Assembly (NCBI GenBank): GCA_964526835.1
Contig: CAZGMK010000010.1
Coordinates: 1 to 64,000 of the forward strand
DNA from: DAOSXA01 sp964526835
GTDB taxonomy: Bacteria > Zixibacteria > MSB-5A5 > GN15 > FEB-12
DNA: 64,000 nt
Direction: 5' to 3'
Shown here: piece after piece, positions 9,326 to 17,892 of the stretch
How positions within the stretch are numbered: position 1 is the stretch's first letter
Layout: the number at the start of each line of letters is the position of its first letter
Made by a program: the position numbers and the translations under genes
The notes under the pieces: generated by a model
Databases searched by the model: none
The model's input: only the letters and a program-made list of their open reading frames with translations
What the model was told of the DNA's origin: nothing

Positions 9326-10090
9326 ATGAGTGAGAAAACAGGTAATTACGATGTTCTCTCGGTCGGCGCCCACCCCGATGATGTCGAGGTCGGAACCGGC
9401 GGTGTGCTGGTCAGCCTGGCTGATCGCGGGTATCGCTGCGGTATAGTCATTATGACCGAAGGCGAAATGGGCACCGGCGGGACCGCTGAGATAAGGGCGC
9501 GCGAGGTCCTCAAGGCGGCCGAGATACTCAGGGCCGACATCATCAGGGTCTTCGACTGGGGCGATACGCGCCTTGAGGACACCTACGAGCACCGACTGGC
9601 CCTGGCCCAAATAATCCGCGATACCCGCCCCAAGATGATCATGGCCCCGTATCCGCATGTTGGCCACGGGCGGCGCCAGTCTCATACCGACCATGTGGCG
9701 GCCGGTATCATAGCCATCAACGCGGCTAATCTCGCCGCGCTCCAGAAGGCCGACCTGCGAGGTGAGCGGCATCTGGTCCGGCGGATCTTCCACTATTTTC
9801 TCCCCCCGCGAGTCGCGCCCAACTTCGTGGTGGACATCAGCGCCTGCTTCGATCGCTGGATCGAAGCTCTCAGCGCCCATCGCTCGCAGTTTCTGAATCC
9901 CGAAAAGAGTGAGAAGGACTACCTTGAATCCATCTCATCCATGGCCCGCTCCTTCGGTCTGCAGGCCGGATGTAAGTACGGGCAGGGATTCTACGCCGTA
10001 GAGCCGATCCTCGTGGCCGACATTATGAGCCTGGTTGAAACGCCCCGCGATGATTTCAACCACCCCGAGCCTCCGCACAGTACTCAGTAA
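9326..10090 (+). CDS. bshB1: BshB1-like N-acetylglucosaminyl-malate deacetylase (PIG-L/LmbE family)
   Basis: Zinc-dependent deacetylase that in bacillithiol synthesis removes the acetyl group from GlcNAc-malate. The zinc motif AHPDD is near the N-terminus (VGAHPDDVEVGTGG, residues 15-28), followed by TEGEMGTGG with the Thr-Glu of the family and RAREVLKAAEIL. The second zinc motif SHTDH lies in GRRQSHTDHVAAG, preceded by PYPHVGHGR. The C-terminal ALSAHRSQF is also typical of the BshB1 group. Length 254 aa is slightly longer than the usual ~235. No other bacillithiol gene is in the window. There is no ribosome-binding site before the ATG, which lies just after the T-run of a terminator; it may be leaderless or translated from read-through. 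Confidence 0.85.
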   Translation: MSEKTGNYDVLSVGAHPDDVEVGTGGVLVSLADRGYRCGIVIMTEGEMGTGGTAEIRAREVLKAAEILRADIIRVFDWGDTRLEDTYEHRLALAQIIRDTRPKMIMAPYPHVGHGRRQSHTDHVAAGIIAINAANLAALQKADLRGERHLVRRIFHYFLPPRVAPNFVVDISACFDRWIEALSAHRSQFLNPEKSEKDYLESISSMARSFGLQAGCKYGQGFYAVEPILVADIMSLVETPRDDFNHPEPPHSTQ

Positions 10091-10380
10091 TACGACAGAA
10101 GACAGCACGCTACCAAGCGCCTGGCCTGACAATGAGCCATCTCATGCCGAGGGCCGCCGGTCAGCCGGACCGATCGTCGTGGTTGAGGTGTCGCCTCCCT
10201 GCGGACCGGGCTGCCTGCTGTCACCCTCCACCGAAGTCGGACATCTTCCCTGAGTACGATCGCGGGCCACCCCAACAGGACGGCGCACACCGACTCTCTG
10301 CATCAACAGAATAATGGGGACCTGCGCAACCATGCCCCCCTTCCTTCCCCAAACCAGCTCAGTCCACGAAACCGTCGGGC
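10091..10380. other. Convergent intergenic region bshB1 / greA
   Basis: A 290-base stretch between convergent genes. Short open frames on both strands look like nothing known; no clear terminator hairpin with a T-run was found for either gene. Confidence 0.4.
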
Positions 10381-10854
10381 TCAGCGGGATATCTTGAGTA
10401 TCTGGTACTTCATGGTACCTGCCGGTACCGAGACCTCGATTGTCTCCCCTACGGCTTTGCCGAGCAGCCCTTTGGCCACCGGCGACTCGACTGAAATGAT
10501 ATCCTCATCCGGCTTAGCCTCTTCGGGTGGTACGATAGTGAATTCGATCTCCTCGTCGAATCCATAGTCCTTGACCAGGACCTTAGCGTATAGATAGACT
10601 TTGTCGGAAGGGATTGAGTCGGTATCCACTACCTGGATGCGGGAGATCTTGTGCTCCAGGTCGGCTATCTTCCGCTCCAGATGACCCTGGGCCTCTTTGG
10701 CGGCATGGTACTCGGCGTTCTCAGAAAGATCTCCGAGCTGTCGGGCGCGATCGATCTCCGCGACGATCTTCGGCCGCTCGGTATACTTAAGGCGCTTCAA
10801 TTCGGTTTCGAGCTTGGCGGCGCCTTCTTTTGACATACGAAGTGGTTCACTCAT
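10381..10854 (-). CDS. greA: Transcription elongation factor GreA
   Basis: Binds the secondary channel of RNA polymerase and stimulates cleavage of backtracked transcripts. 157 residues, the normal length. An N-terminal coiled coil begins RMSKEGAAKLETELKRLK, contains the tip signature with the conserved acidic pair in GDLSENAEYHAAKEAQ, and is followed by a C-terminal FKBP-like domain ending VSVPAGTMKYQILKI, with SPVAKGLLGKAVGE in the usual place. The start at 10854 matches other GreA proteins; the open frame extends upstream to 11256 only because the neighbouring symporter overlaps it in another frame. There is no ribosome-binding site; a promoter-like pair ends about 8 bases before the ATG (10863-10891). 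It lies 65 bases downstream of the symporter on the same strand. Confidence 0.95.
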   Translation of the reverse strand: MSEPLRMSKEGAAKLETELKRLKYTERPKIVAEIDRARQLGDLSENAEYHAAKEAQGHLERKIADLEHKISRIQVVDTDSIPSDKVYLYAKVLVKDYGFDEEIEFTIVPPEEAKPDEDIISVESPVAKGLLGKAVGETIEVSVPAGTMKYQILKISR

Positions 10855-10862
10855 AGACCAAC

Positions 10863-10891
10863 AATATACTAGGGCCTGGGGGTTGGGGCAA
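10863..10891 (-). promoter_or_regulatory. Candidate promoter for near-leaderless greA
   Basis: On the minus strand TTGCCC (10891-10886), a 17-base spacer, then TATATT (10868-10863). Start of transcription would fall within about two bases of the greA ATG at 10854. It sits in the gap after the symporter stop. Confidence 0.45.
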
Positions 10892-10919
10892 GATTGCTCT
10901 GGTACGGGTAGTGTCGTTT

Positions 10920-12302
10920 TCACTTCCGGTTCGCCCGCATTGTATCTGCGAGGTAGATGGCGATCGACACCGCCAACCCCGGGAATATCGGTTGAAGCCC
11001 GAGCCAGTAGTCTCCGTCGGGCGTCCAGTGCGTGGATGCATACCAGAATGCCGCCAAGCCACCGGCAATCACGATGGTCATCAATGCCCCGCCCGATGAT
11101 AAGCGTCGCCCCCCTATGAACGCCGCGAGCACGGGAACTAGCAGGGCGGGAGTGCCGATTGAGCCGAAAGCGTACCAGATCTCGACAACCGATTGAAAGA
11201 ACCAGGCGACGACGATGGCTGTGAAAACCGAAAGGCCCAGGCCCCAGCGGGTCCACCGGTTGACTGACCTGTCGTCGCGCCGACCGACAAGCCGCGGCAT
11301 GATGTCATGCCCGAAGGTCGACGCCGCCAGGAACGAATACGAGTCCACGCTGGACATGACGGTGGCCAACAGGGCCAGCGAAAACAGCCCGGTCAAGCCG
11401 ATCGGCAGGACCATGGCGGCCAGCGCCGGATAGGCTGCTATCGGCTCCGCCAGCTCCGGTAACAGGGCGCGGGCGTAGAGGCCGCAGGAGGTGGTGAGAA
11501 AGTCGAAAACCGCCCAGCATACGATCGAGACGACAATGCCCCTGCGGGCAGTAGCTTCATCACGAGCGGCATAGCAGCGCTGGTGAAAGGTCGGCTCGAT
11601 CAGCGTAACCAGAGCAATGAAGTACCACGCTAGGATAAAGAGGCCTGAATTGCCGCCGTGCCAGGTCAAATGGGTTTCCGGAAGACTCTGGGACAGAAAA
11701 CCGAAGCCGCCGTAGCGTGAAAGCAAAATACCGAGAAGTGCTGCAAAGCCTGCAAACATTAGAACAAACTGCAGCGAGTCGGTGCGCACGACAGCACGGA
11801 ATCCGCCGGTGAAGACGTATAGCACCGAGATGGCGGTGCCGATCAGAATCCCGGCGGCCAGTGACCAGTCGAAGAGAATGTGGCCCAGGACCCCCAGCAT
11901 CAGGACATAGGCAGCCGGGACCATCATCAGCCAGATGATTACGCTGCCGGCGAGAGCCGCCTTGTCGCCGTAAGCCTGAGCCAGACGCTGCGGAATGGTG
12001 AGCACTTCGGATCGCCGCGCCTTGTGAGCCAGGAACAAGGCGAACAGGGCCGCAGCGACATAGTACGGCAGTCCGAAGACCAGCCAGTTCGAAACGCCGT
12101 AGAGGTAGCTGTATTCACCGACTCCCAGGATGCCACCGTACCAGGTTGAGACCAGCGAGGCGACAAACGCGGGCAAAGTCAGGGTTCGCCCGCCCAGGAT
12201 CAACTCGCCGGCGTCGCTGCCCTTCTTCAGGCGGCGGCTCAGCCCGAGACCCAACAGAACAGCCAGGTAAACCGCAATCAGGCTGTAGTCAAACCAGTGC
12301 AT
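10920..12302 (-). CDS. Sodium:solute symporter (SSS family), likely thiamin or precursor uptake
   Basis: Inner-membrane symporter of about 460 residues with roughly 12-13 hydrophobic segments. It begins MHWFDYSLIAVYLAVLLGLG and carries SSS-family features: GGRTLTLPAFVASLVSTWYGG near the N-terminus (the sodium-site helix region), FTGGFRAVVRTDSLQFVLM (typical GGxxAVxxTDxxQ motif), and LATVMSSVDSYSFLAASTFGHDIM (SxxDS/A motif). It follows the riboswitch-controlled TonB receptor on the same strand with 292 bases between. SSS-family transporters (ThiV) have been predicted as thiamin-precursor carriers in thiamin regulons, so uptake of thiamin or its pyrimidine is the likely role; this is an inference from context. 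The ATG at 12302 is chosen because the first membrane span starts there; upstream codons look non-coding. Confidence 0.85.
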   Translation of the reverse strand: MHWFDYSLIAVYLAVLLGLGLSRRLKKGSDAGELILGGRTLTLPAFVASLVSTWYGGILGVGEYSYLYGVSNWLVFGLPYYVAAALFALFLAHKARRSEVLTIPQRLAQAYGDKAALAGSVIIWLMMVPAAYVLMLGVLGHILFDWSLAAGILIGTAISVLYVFTGGFRAVVRTDSLQFVLMFAGFAALLGILLSRYGGFGFLSQSLPETHLTWHGGNSGLFILAWYFIALVTLIEPTFHQRCYAARDEATARRGIVVSIVCWAVFDFLTTSCGLYARALLPELAEPIAAYPALAAMVLPIGLTGLFSLALLATVMSSVDSYSFLAASTFGHDIMPRLVGRRDDRSVNRWTRWGLGLSVFTAIVVAWFFQSVVEIWYAFGSIGTPALLVPVLAAFIGGRRLSSGGALMTIVIAGGLAAFWYASTHWTPDGDYWLGLQPIFPGLAVSIAIYLADTMRANRK

Positions 12303-12516
12303 AGGCGATCGTCGAGTGAGAGGGTTCAGAGTCCGCGATTCTCTGCGGATCGCACGTGATGTGGCGGCGCTGTTGAAGCAAGCCCACCCGTGGACAGGAA
12401 ACCGAACAAGAGACAGGGCGGCTACTTGCGGTGCACCGCAGACTTCCTGATCCGTCTGCATAGTCTCCTCGTAGTCCGGATACAGGGGAATAGCCGCCAG
12501 CTGCATGGCTGGTCAG

Positions 12517-12547
12517 CTTCCGGGCCCGCCGGCGGCAGGCCCGGAAG
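12517..12547. repeat. Perfect inverted repeat between TonB receptor and symporter
   Basis: CTTCCGGGCC (12517-12526) and GGCCCGGAAG (12538-12547) form a 10-bp stem with an 11-base loop. No T-run follows on either strand. It may be an mRNA-processing or stabilising hairpin between the two genes of the putative uptake operon. Confidence 0.6.
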
Positions 12548-12594
12548 AGAAGGGTCTCGGATACCGAAAACACTCTCCTCACCGAATTGTCCCA

Positions 12595-15093
12595 TCAATA
12601 CAAGTCCAGCTTGAACTGCAGATAGTAGCTGCGTTCTGCTGCGACATAGTAATGGCCTTCATGGATCCAGGTGACCTGACCTCCCGGAGTGTCGGCGGAG
12701 CCATAACTCCAGCCATAGCCTGAGGATTCGTACTTCTCGTCGAACAGGTTATCCACCCGCGCCTGCAGGGTCAGATCGGCCAAACCCAGAAGCTGCGGCA
12801 GGCGGTACTCCGCCGAGACCGAGGCCACCGCATACGCATCGATGGTCAGCGAATCCACGTTCATCAACTCAAGGTACTGCTTGCCGGCGTACTGCAGACG
12901 CAGCGTCGCCCCAACGCGGCCGTGGTTGAATCCGAGCAGCAGGTTGGCCAGGTGGTCGGGGAAGGCCGGGATCGTCTTGTCGGAATAGTCGAAGTCGGTC
13001 TGGTAGGTCGACCAGTCGGGAAGGTACACATCGACCTTGCCGGTGAAGTCCTTCACGCGATTATGATTGTAGCTGTAGTTTCCTTCAATTCGAAAGCTGC
13101 GGTGTGGTTCGACCGCACCGGTCAGCTCGAGCCCGGCATGCACCGACCGGTCGGCATTGACCATCATCGGATAACCCGTATTGGGGTTGACCTGCCCCGC
13201 CGGGATGATCTCATCGCGGAACTCCATCCAGAAGACATTGGCGCCGACTCGCCATCCGGTCCGACGATACTGTGCGCCCAGCTCGAAGTCATAGACCCGT
13301 TCGCTCTTTGCTGTCGGATCGCCGAACACGTAGCTGGTGTCGCCATCGGCTACCCGTGTCTCCAGGATTTCCAGTGAGGGAATGGCGTTGGGGTCTTCGG
13401 CATCATAGACATTCGGCTCGGCCGGAGTGCGCGAAGAGACACCCACCAGCGCGTGAAGCGATAGCCCATCATCTGGCTCATAGGTGACCCCAAGCCGCGG
13501 CGAGAAGTACAACCAGTCGTAGGCGTAGTGGTAAGGCCTGAAGGCCCCGAGGCCGGCCTGTTCCATCTCGTAGCGTTGGTAGCGGAGTTGAGCCGTTGCC
13601 TGCAGCGACCACCGCTCGGTCAGGTCATACATCTCCTGACCGTAGAGCGAGGCGACCTGCTTGCGCCCGTAATACTGGTTGTACTTGTACTGCGGATCCA
13701 GCGACTGCACCAACGGCTGGGCCCAGACGACCTGGCCCCGGTGATCGGACTTGAAGTAGTAGACCGAGCCCCCGATTGTGTGCCGGCCATGGTCGTGTTC
13801 GATATCCAGGCGTGGGTTCCAGCCGAGCTGGTATTTGTGGACCCAGAGTTGACGTACCAACTCACCGGAGGTCTGGCCGACGGTATGCGCGGTGTCGATG
13901 GCATAGTCGGCGAAGGTCCAGGTCGGGTAGCTCTCCGGCCCCATGAACTGCTCCCAATAGCCCTTACCGCGGATGTAGTAGACAGTATTGTCCAATGTTG
14001 CCCGCTCGCCGAGGCGATAAGTGTTGTGCAGGTGATAATGTGGCTGGTTGAAGTTGTCGGTCTCGTTATCGTAGGCATGAAATGGGTTCGCCCGTCGGTC
14101 TTCGTTGATCTGCTCGCGGGTGGCGCCGGTGTAGGCCAGGTGCATCTGCATGGGCCCGCCATAGACATACAGCTCGGTCGTCATATTGGGATCGAGTCTG
14201 GCCAGTGAGAAGTAGTACGACCAGCCATCGTACCAGCTGTTGTAGCGGTAGCCGTCGGTGCGGAGCTTGGAAAAGCGGCCTGAGAAAAGCCAGCGACCAT
14301 CGACGATCCCCGACGAGTACTCGAGGCTTTGCTTGTAAATGCCGCCGACTGAGGCGCCGTTCGATGTATACTGGCCGTATCCGGCGGTGATACGTGTGCG
14401 TCGCGGCTCGGTGAAGGCGTTGGTAGCGATATTGACGCTGCCGCCGAAAGCCGCATCTCCGTACAGAGCGTGTCCGACCCCTCGCTGGACCTGGATATCC
14501 GTAACATTCGCCGCAATGTCGGGGATATCGACAAAGTACGTCGACTGCCACTCTGGATCGTTGAGAGGAACACCGTTAATGTACGTGGCTACACGCTTGT
14601 CATCGAAACCGCGAATTCGCATGTACGAATAGCCCAGGGCCGAGCCGGCATCGGCGAAAGCATACACATTCGGGCTGCTGTTCAGAAGCAGCGGCAACTC
14701 GCCGGCCGTATAATCGCGCTCGATCTCCTCGCGCGTGTAGTTGTCGACCGCGGCCGCCCGGCCGCCCGCAGTCCGGTCGGCGCGGACAACGATGTCCTCA
14801 CCTCTCAGGTACAGCGGTTCGAGCCGGACTCGCTCAGGCATGTCGCTTAGTCTTAGCTGGCGCGACTGGTAGCCTACGCGGGAGAATGTTATCCGGCTTA
14901 CGTCGGCGTCATCCGGCAATTCGAAGACACCTCGTTCGTCGGTGACGGCTCTCACCGACTCGACGTCGGTGGTGACAGTGACCGCCTCCAGGGGGCGGTC
15001 GTTCTCATCCACCACCACGGCCTCGATGGCCACGGCGGCGGCCGCCGGCAGCAGAACAGTCGCTGCGGCGATCAAAAAGTTGCGAAACAACAT
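12595..15093 (-). CDS. TonB-dependent outer-membrane receptor under TPP riboswitch control
   Basis: An 832-residue TonB-dependent receptor. It has a signal peptide (MLFRNFLIAAATVLLPAAAAVA), a carboxypeptidase-like regulatory domain (residues ~22-95, AVVVDENDRPLEAVTV), a plug domain (~110-230) with SYMRIRGFDDKRVATYINGVPLNDPE and the typical VQRGVGHALYGDAAFGGSVNI, then a 22-strand-type barrel ending in an aromatic-rich strand (RSYYLQFKLDLY). Receptors of this type controlled by thiamin pyrophosphate riboswitches (called OMR1) are known in Bacteroidetes as predicted thiamin receptors. The riboswitch at 15198-15273 and the symporter downstream support the same job here. GAGG lies about 9 bases before the ATG. 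No frameshift is seen. Confidence 0.92.
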   Translation of the reverse strand: MLFRNFLIAAATVLLPAAAAVAIEAVVVDENDRPLEAVTVTTDVESVRAVTDERGVFELPDDADVSRITFSRVGYQSRQLRLSDMPERVRLEPLYLRGEDIVVRADRTAGGRAAAVDNYTREEIERDYTAGELPLLLNSSPNVYAFADAGSALGYSYMRIRGFDDKRVATYINGVPLNDPEWQSTYFVDIPDIAANVTDIQVQRGVGHALYGDAAFGGSVNIATNAFTEPRRTRITAGYGQYTSNGASVGGIYKQSLEYSSGIVDGRWLFSGRFSKLRTDGYRYNSWYDGWSYYFSLARLDPNMTTELYVYGGPMQMHLAYTGATREQINEDRRANPFHAYDNETDNFNQPHYHLHNTYRLGERATLDNTVYYIRGKGYWEQFMGPESYPTWTFADYAIDTAHTVGQTSGELVRQLWVHKYQLGWNPRLDIEHDHGRHTIGGSVYYFKSDHRGQVVWAQPLVQSLDPQYKYNQYYGRKQVASLYGQEMYDLTERWSLQATAQLRYQRYEMEQAGLGAFRPYHYAYDWLYFSPRLGVTYEPDDGLSLHALVGVSSRTPAEPNVYDAEDPNAIPSLEILETRVADGDTSYVFGDPTAKSERVYDFELGAQYRRTGWRVGANVFWMEFRDEIIPAGQVNPNTGYPMMVNADRSVHAGLELTGAVEPHRSFRIEGNYSYNHNRVKDFTGKVDVYLPDWSTYQTDFDYSDKTIPAFPDHLANLLLGFNHGRVGATLRLQYAGKQYLELMNVDSLTIDAYAVASVSAEYRLPQLLGLADLTLQARVDNLFDEKYESSGYGWSYGSADTPGGQVTWIHEGHYYVAAERSYYLQFKLDLY

Positions 15094-15197
15094 GACAGTA
15101 ACCTCGCGTTTTGCGGTTAACCGTTAACTGCAAGGTTCCGTCCTGAATCGATGGGACGGCCTGAGTCAGGCCGGGGGGATGCTCGCGGCATCTACCG

Positions 15198-15273
15198 TTT
15201 CCCTACGCCGGTATTACCCGGATCAGGTCAGGGGGGTATGATCTCAGGCGGTTGGTTACGCCACCCCCAACGG
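15198..15273 (-). promoter_or_regulatory. TPP (THI-box) riboswitch
   Basis: On the minus strand the conserved parts of the thiamin pyrophosphate aptamer appear in order: GGGGGTGGCG, then CTGAGATCATACCCCCC, then ACCTGATCCGGGTAATACC and GGCGTAGGGA. These correspond to the THI-box helices, including CUGAGA and the ACCUGAUC...GCGUAGGGA segments. It lies about 105 bases before the TonB receptor ATG. A short hairpin GGCCTGACTCAGGCC (15172-15158) between aptamer and gene has no T-run, so control may be on translation or by another fold. It should repress the receptor (and perhaps the symporter) when thiamin pyrophosphate is plentiful. Confidence 0.95.
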
Positions 15274-15563
15274 AACTTATTCTCGTCAGACAATTACGCA
15301 CCAATCGGCCCCTGGCGCAAGACCTTTGAGAAAAATCCGACCCGTTTTGCGCAGCGCGTATTATCTTGACAGCAGCCCACCGCATGGGCGATAATTGCGG
15401 CGCATTCGGGTCATACTCCAGCGTCGACGTGCTACGGCAGCCTGGATCATTAGTTAATGCGTGCGAAGTCATGCCGATAAACGGAACGTGAATCGATGCT
15501 ATGCTCCCGATGCATAACGGTGGTAGGCACAGAGGTTAACTCTTTTCTGAAGGGATCCTTATC
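15274..15563. other. Divergent intergenic region riboswitch / TPR lipoprotein
   Basis: No gene seen. It should hold the promoter of the riboswitch transcript on the minus strand and that of the lipoprotein gene on the plus strand; neither could be placed with confidence. Confidence 0.4.
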
Positions 15564-16505
15564 ATGCGAATCAAGATTCTGCTGACGACCTTGATGCTGG
15601 CCGCCCTGGTGGCCATCGCCGGCGGCTGCAACATCTTCCAGTGGTCCGACAGCGAGGATGCCGAGACACTCATTGCCGAAGGCCGGCAGCACCTGCGCGA
15701 CGCCGAGTACGATGAGGCGGCGGCGAAGTTCGCCCAGGCCATGGCCGAAGAGCCGAGCAACGCCGACGCCAGGTATCTCCATGCCAAGGCGGTTATCCAC
15801 GGCAGCGGTGAGAATGCCCTCACTATCGCCGCCGAGATCGAGGACAACAGCCGCAGCGACGGCGACAAGCTTCCGTTCACCGGACCGGAGTGGGATCACG
15901 AGCGGGCCAATCGTCTGTATCAGGCGGTCAACATGGCCTACGAAGATCTGCTGCCCATATACAACGGCGAAGCCACCGGCACTATAGGCCGTGACGATAT
16001 CGACGGCGACCTCGGAGTCGTAGCCGGAGTGAAGGGTTGTCTGATGTTCCGTGACACCGACACCAACGGCGTGATCAACGCCTCGGATTATGATCTGGAT
16101 ATCGAGTGGGATGAATCAAGGGGCGGCTTTGCCATTACGAACCTCCGCAACTTCATTGCTTCCGTCTCAGCAGGTGTGTCTCCCCGCACCCAGCCCGGCC
16201 TGGCTGCCGCCAGTCCGATTCCACCCGGCATCATCGATCTGGTGAACTTCATCATCGATAACATCGTAGCCATTGTCGAGCTAGCCCGCGACATCATCAC
16301 GGAAATCGCCACCGACGGCTTTGGTCTGGATCCGCAGGAAGTTGACGACTTCCTCAACGAAGTGGTTCTCATGGCCCCGCTGTACTATATCGCCGATGGG
16401 ATCGACAACGACGGTAACAACGGCGCCGATGAGGAGATCATTGACGGTATTGACAACGACGGCGACGGCCTGATCGACGAAGACTCCGACGGGACCTGGC
16501 AGTAG
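15564..16505 (+). CDS. TPR-like lipoprotein with aspartate-rich C-terminal repeats
   Basis: A 313-residue exported protein. The leader MRIKILLTTLMLAALVAIAGGC has a lipobox (IAGGC), so it is probably anchored by lipid. Residues ~33-75 form tetratricopeptide-like helices (AETLIAEGRQHLRDAEYDEAAAKFAQAM and DARYLHAKAVI). The middle has a calcium-loop-like RDTDTNGVINASDYD. The C-terminus holds two copies of DGIDND-type loops (GIDNDGNNGADEE and GIDNDGDGLIDED), resembling calcium-binding repeats seen in secreted bacterial proteins. The next gene starts 18 bases later on the same strand and encodes an outer-membrane protein, so the two probably act together at the outer membrane. No specific function is recognised. 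Confidence 0.8.
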   Translation: MRIKILLTTLMLAALVAIAGGCNIFQWSDSEDAETLIAEGRQHLRDAEYDEAAAKFAQAMAEEPSNADARYLHAKAVIHGSGENALTIAAEIEDNSRSDGDKLPFTGPEWDHERANRLYQAVNMAYEDLLPIYNGEATGTIGRDDIDGDLGVVAGVKGCLMFRDTDTNGVINASDYDLDIEWDESRGGFAITNLRNFIASVSAGVSPRTQPGLAAASPIPPGIIDLVNFIIDNIVAIVELARDIITEIATDGFGLDPQEVDDFLNEVVLMAPLYYIADGIDNDGNNGADEEIIDGIDNDGDGLIDEDSDGTWQ

Positions 16506-16523
16506 ACGGGAAAGGACTGTTCC

Positions 16524-17606
16524 ATGAAACGATATACTGGACATACTCTGACAGGGCTGCTGGTGATTGCTCTGGCGGTCTGCGCGATGGCCAAGCCGCC
16601 CAATGTCAACTACCGTGACATCCGTGCGGTCGGCATGGGCGGCGCCGGGATCGCCACCATGAACGACTTCTCGGCCACCATGTACAACCCGGCCCAACTG
16701 GTGCGGGCCGGGAGACACATCGACCTGATCAACATCCAGGCCACGCTCGGCAAAGACGTGATCGGCATGTTCGATTTCTATGATAAGCACCAGGAGGCCT
16801 TCGACAACTGGAGTGAGGCTTCTCCCGAGGAGCAGTCGGCCCTGCTCGACGACATGAGCGAATACGACGACAACTGGATGGGTTTCGGAGCCTACCCACA
16901 GATAGGGATCAGCTTTCCCAACTTCGCATTCGGCGTCTATGGGGCCTCCGATGTGCTGTTCAAGGCCGACAAGGGGGTTTTCGATCCGCGGGTGTACATG
17001 CGCGGCATCGCCGATTATGTCATCACCGGGGGCGCGGCAATCGAGCTGCCGGTCAGGTTCCTGCCCAACAAGCTATACGGTGGCGCGGCCTTGAAGATCA
17101 TCCGCCGTTACCAGGTGCGCGAGCTTATGCTGTCGGCCTCCGATATCGATGTCTCGACTGCCTACGACACGCTCGTGGAGGAGTCGCTGCACGGTTTCGG
17201 CCTTGATGTCGGCGCCCTGTATGAGTTGATTCCCGGCCGCATGGACATGGGCATGAACATCCGCGACCTGATCGGTAGTATCGATGGCGATGCTCCGCCG
17301 ATCCAGGTGAATGTCGGAGCCGCCTATCATGTTTCCCGCGACCTCATGCTGGCGGCGGATTTCAACGACATCTTCTTCTCCAGGGGCGAGAATGTGTTCA
17401 ACAAGCTCTACTTCGGCGGAGAGTACAGCGGCTTCAAGATTCTCGCGCTGCGCGCCGGTTTCGCCCAGGGCTGGCCCTCGGTCGGCGCCGGGCTTAAGCT
17501 GGGCATTCTGGATATCGACGGCGCCATCTACGGAGTCGAGCACACCGACCATCCGGGCGGTGACGGCGACTACAATTACGCGGTGAGGCTGAAGCTGGGC
17601 CTGTAG
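16524..17606 (+). CDS. Outer-membrane beta-barrel protein (TraF/PorV-like)
   Basis: A 360-residue protein with a signal peptide (MKRYTGHTLTGLLVIALAVCAMA) and the start typical of small FadL-related barrels: DIRAVGMGGAGIATMNDFSATMYNPAQL, which matches A-x-GMGGAG-x-A...YNPA. The rest alternates strands with glycine/aromatic patterns (GGAAIELP, GGALKIIRRY-type, VNVGAAYHVSRDLMLAADFNDIF, LRAGFAQGWPSVGAGLKLG) and ends YAVRLKLGL. It resembles the conjugal-transfer TraF/PorV-type barrel families, but the role cannot be named. It forms an operon with the preceding lipoprotein and is followed by a strong terminator. Confidence 0.8.
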   Translation: MKRYTGHTLTGLLVIALAVCAMAKPPNVNYRDIRAVGMGGAGIATMNDFSATMYNPAQLVRAGRHIDLINIQATLGKDVIGMFDFYDKHQEAFDNWSEASPEEQSALLDDMSEYDDNWMGFGAYPQIGISFPNFAFGVYGASDVLFKADKGVFDPRVYMRGIADYVITGGAAIELPVRFLPNKLYGGAALKIIRRYQVRELMLSASDIDVSTAYDTLVEESLHGFGLDVGALYELIPGRMDMGMNIRDLIGSIDGDAPPIQVNVGAAYHVSRDLMLAADFNDIFFSRGENVFNKLYFGGEYSGFKILALRAGFAQGWPSVGAGLKLGILDIDGAIYGVEHTDHPGGDGDYNYAVRLKLGL

Positions 17607-17635
17607 ATCTCCGCCGGCCTGCTTGAGACAGATGC

Positions 17636-17667
17636 GTCCCGTCGCCTCTCGGCGGCGGGACCTTTTC
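17636..17667 (+). terminator. Rho-independent terminator after the outer-membrane gene
   Basis: GTCCCGTCGCC (17636-17646) pairs with GGCGGCGGGAC (17651-17661) across TCTC with one mismatch, followed by CTTTTCGT. Confidence 0.85.
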
Positions 17668-17892
17668 GTGTTGTGCACCCGACGAGCACCTGTAGGTCAG
17701 ATCCCCATATGCGCTAACTTTAGAATATTGATGCGGGGTAGAGGCATGTGGCCCGGTTCCTTTTTCCTGGCGTGTCGCATATATGACGGCTGAGGGTGGG
17801 CAAGCGCTTGAGAATCGTGCCTATAGGTATGTGCCCTTTGATGGCGCTTTTGAGCGCTCTGACCCGGATATGGGGGACAAGCCTCCGGCCGA

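Noticed and set aside
10855..11256. N-terminal extension of greA
   Set aside because: GreA is complete from 10854; the upstream part overlaps the symporter gene in another frame.
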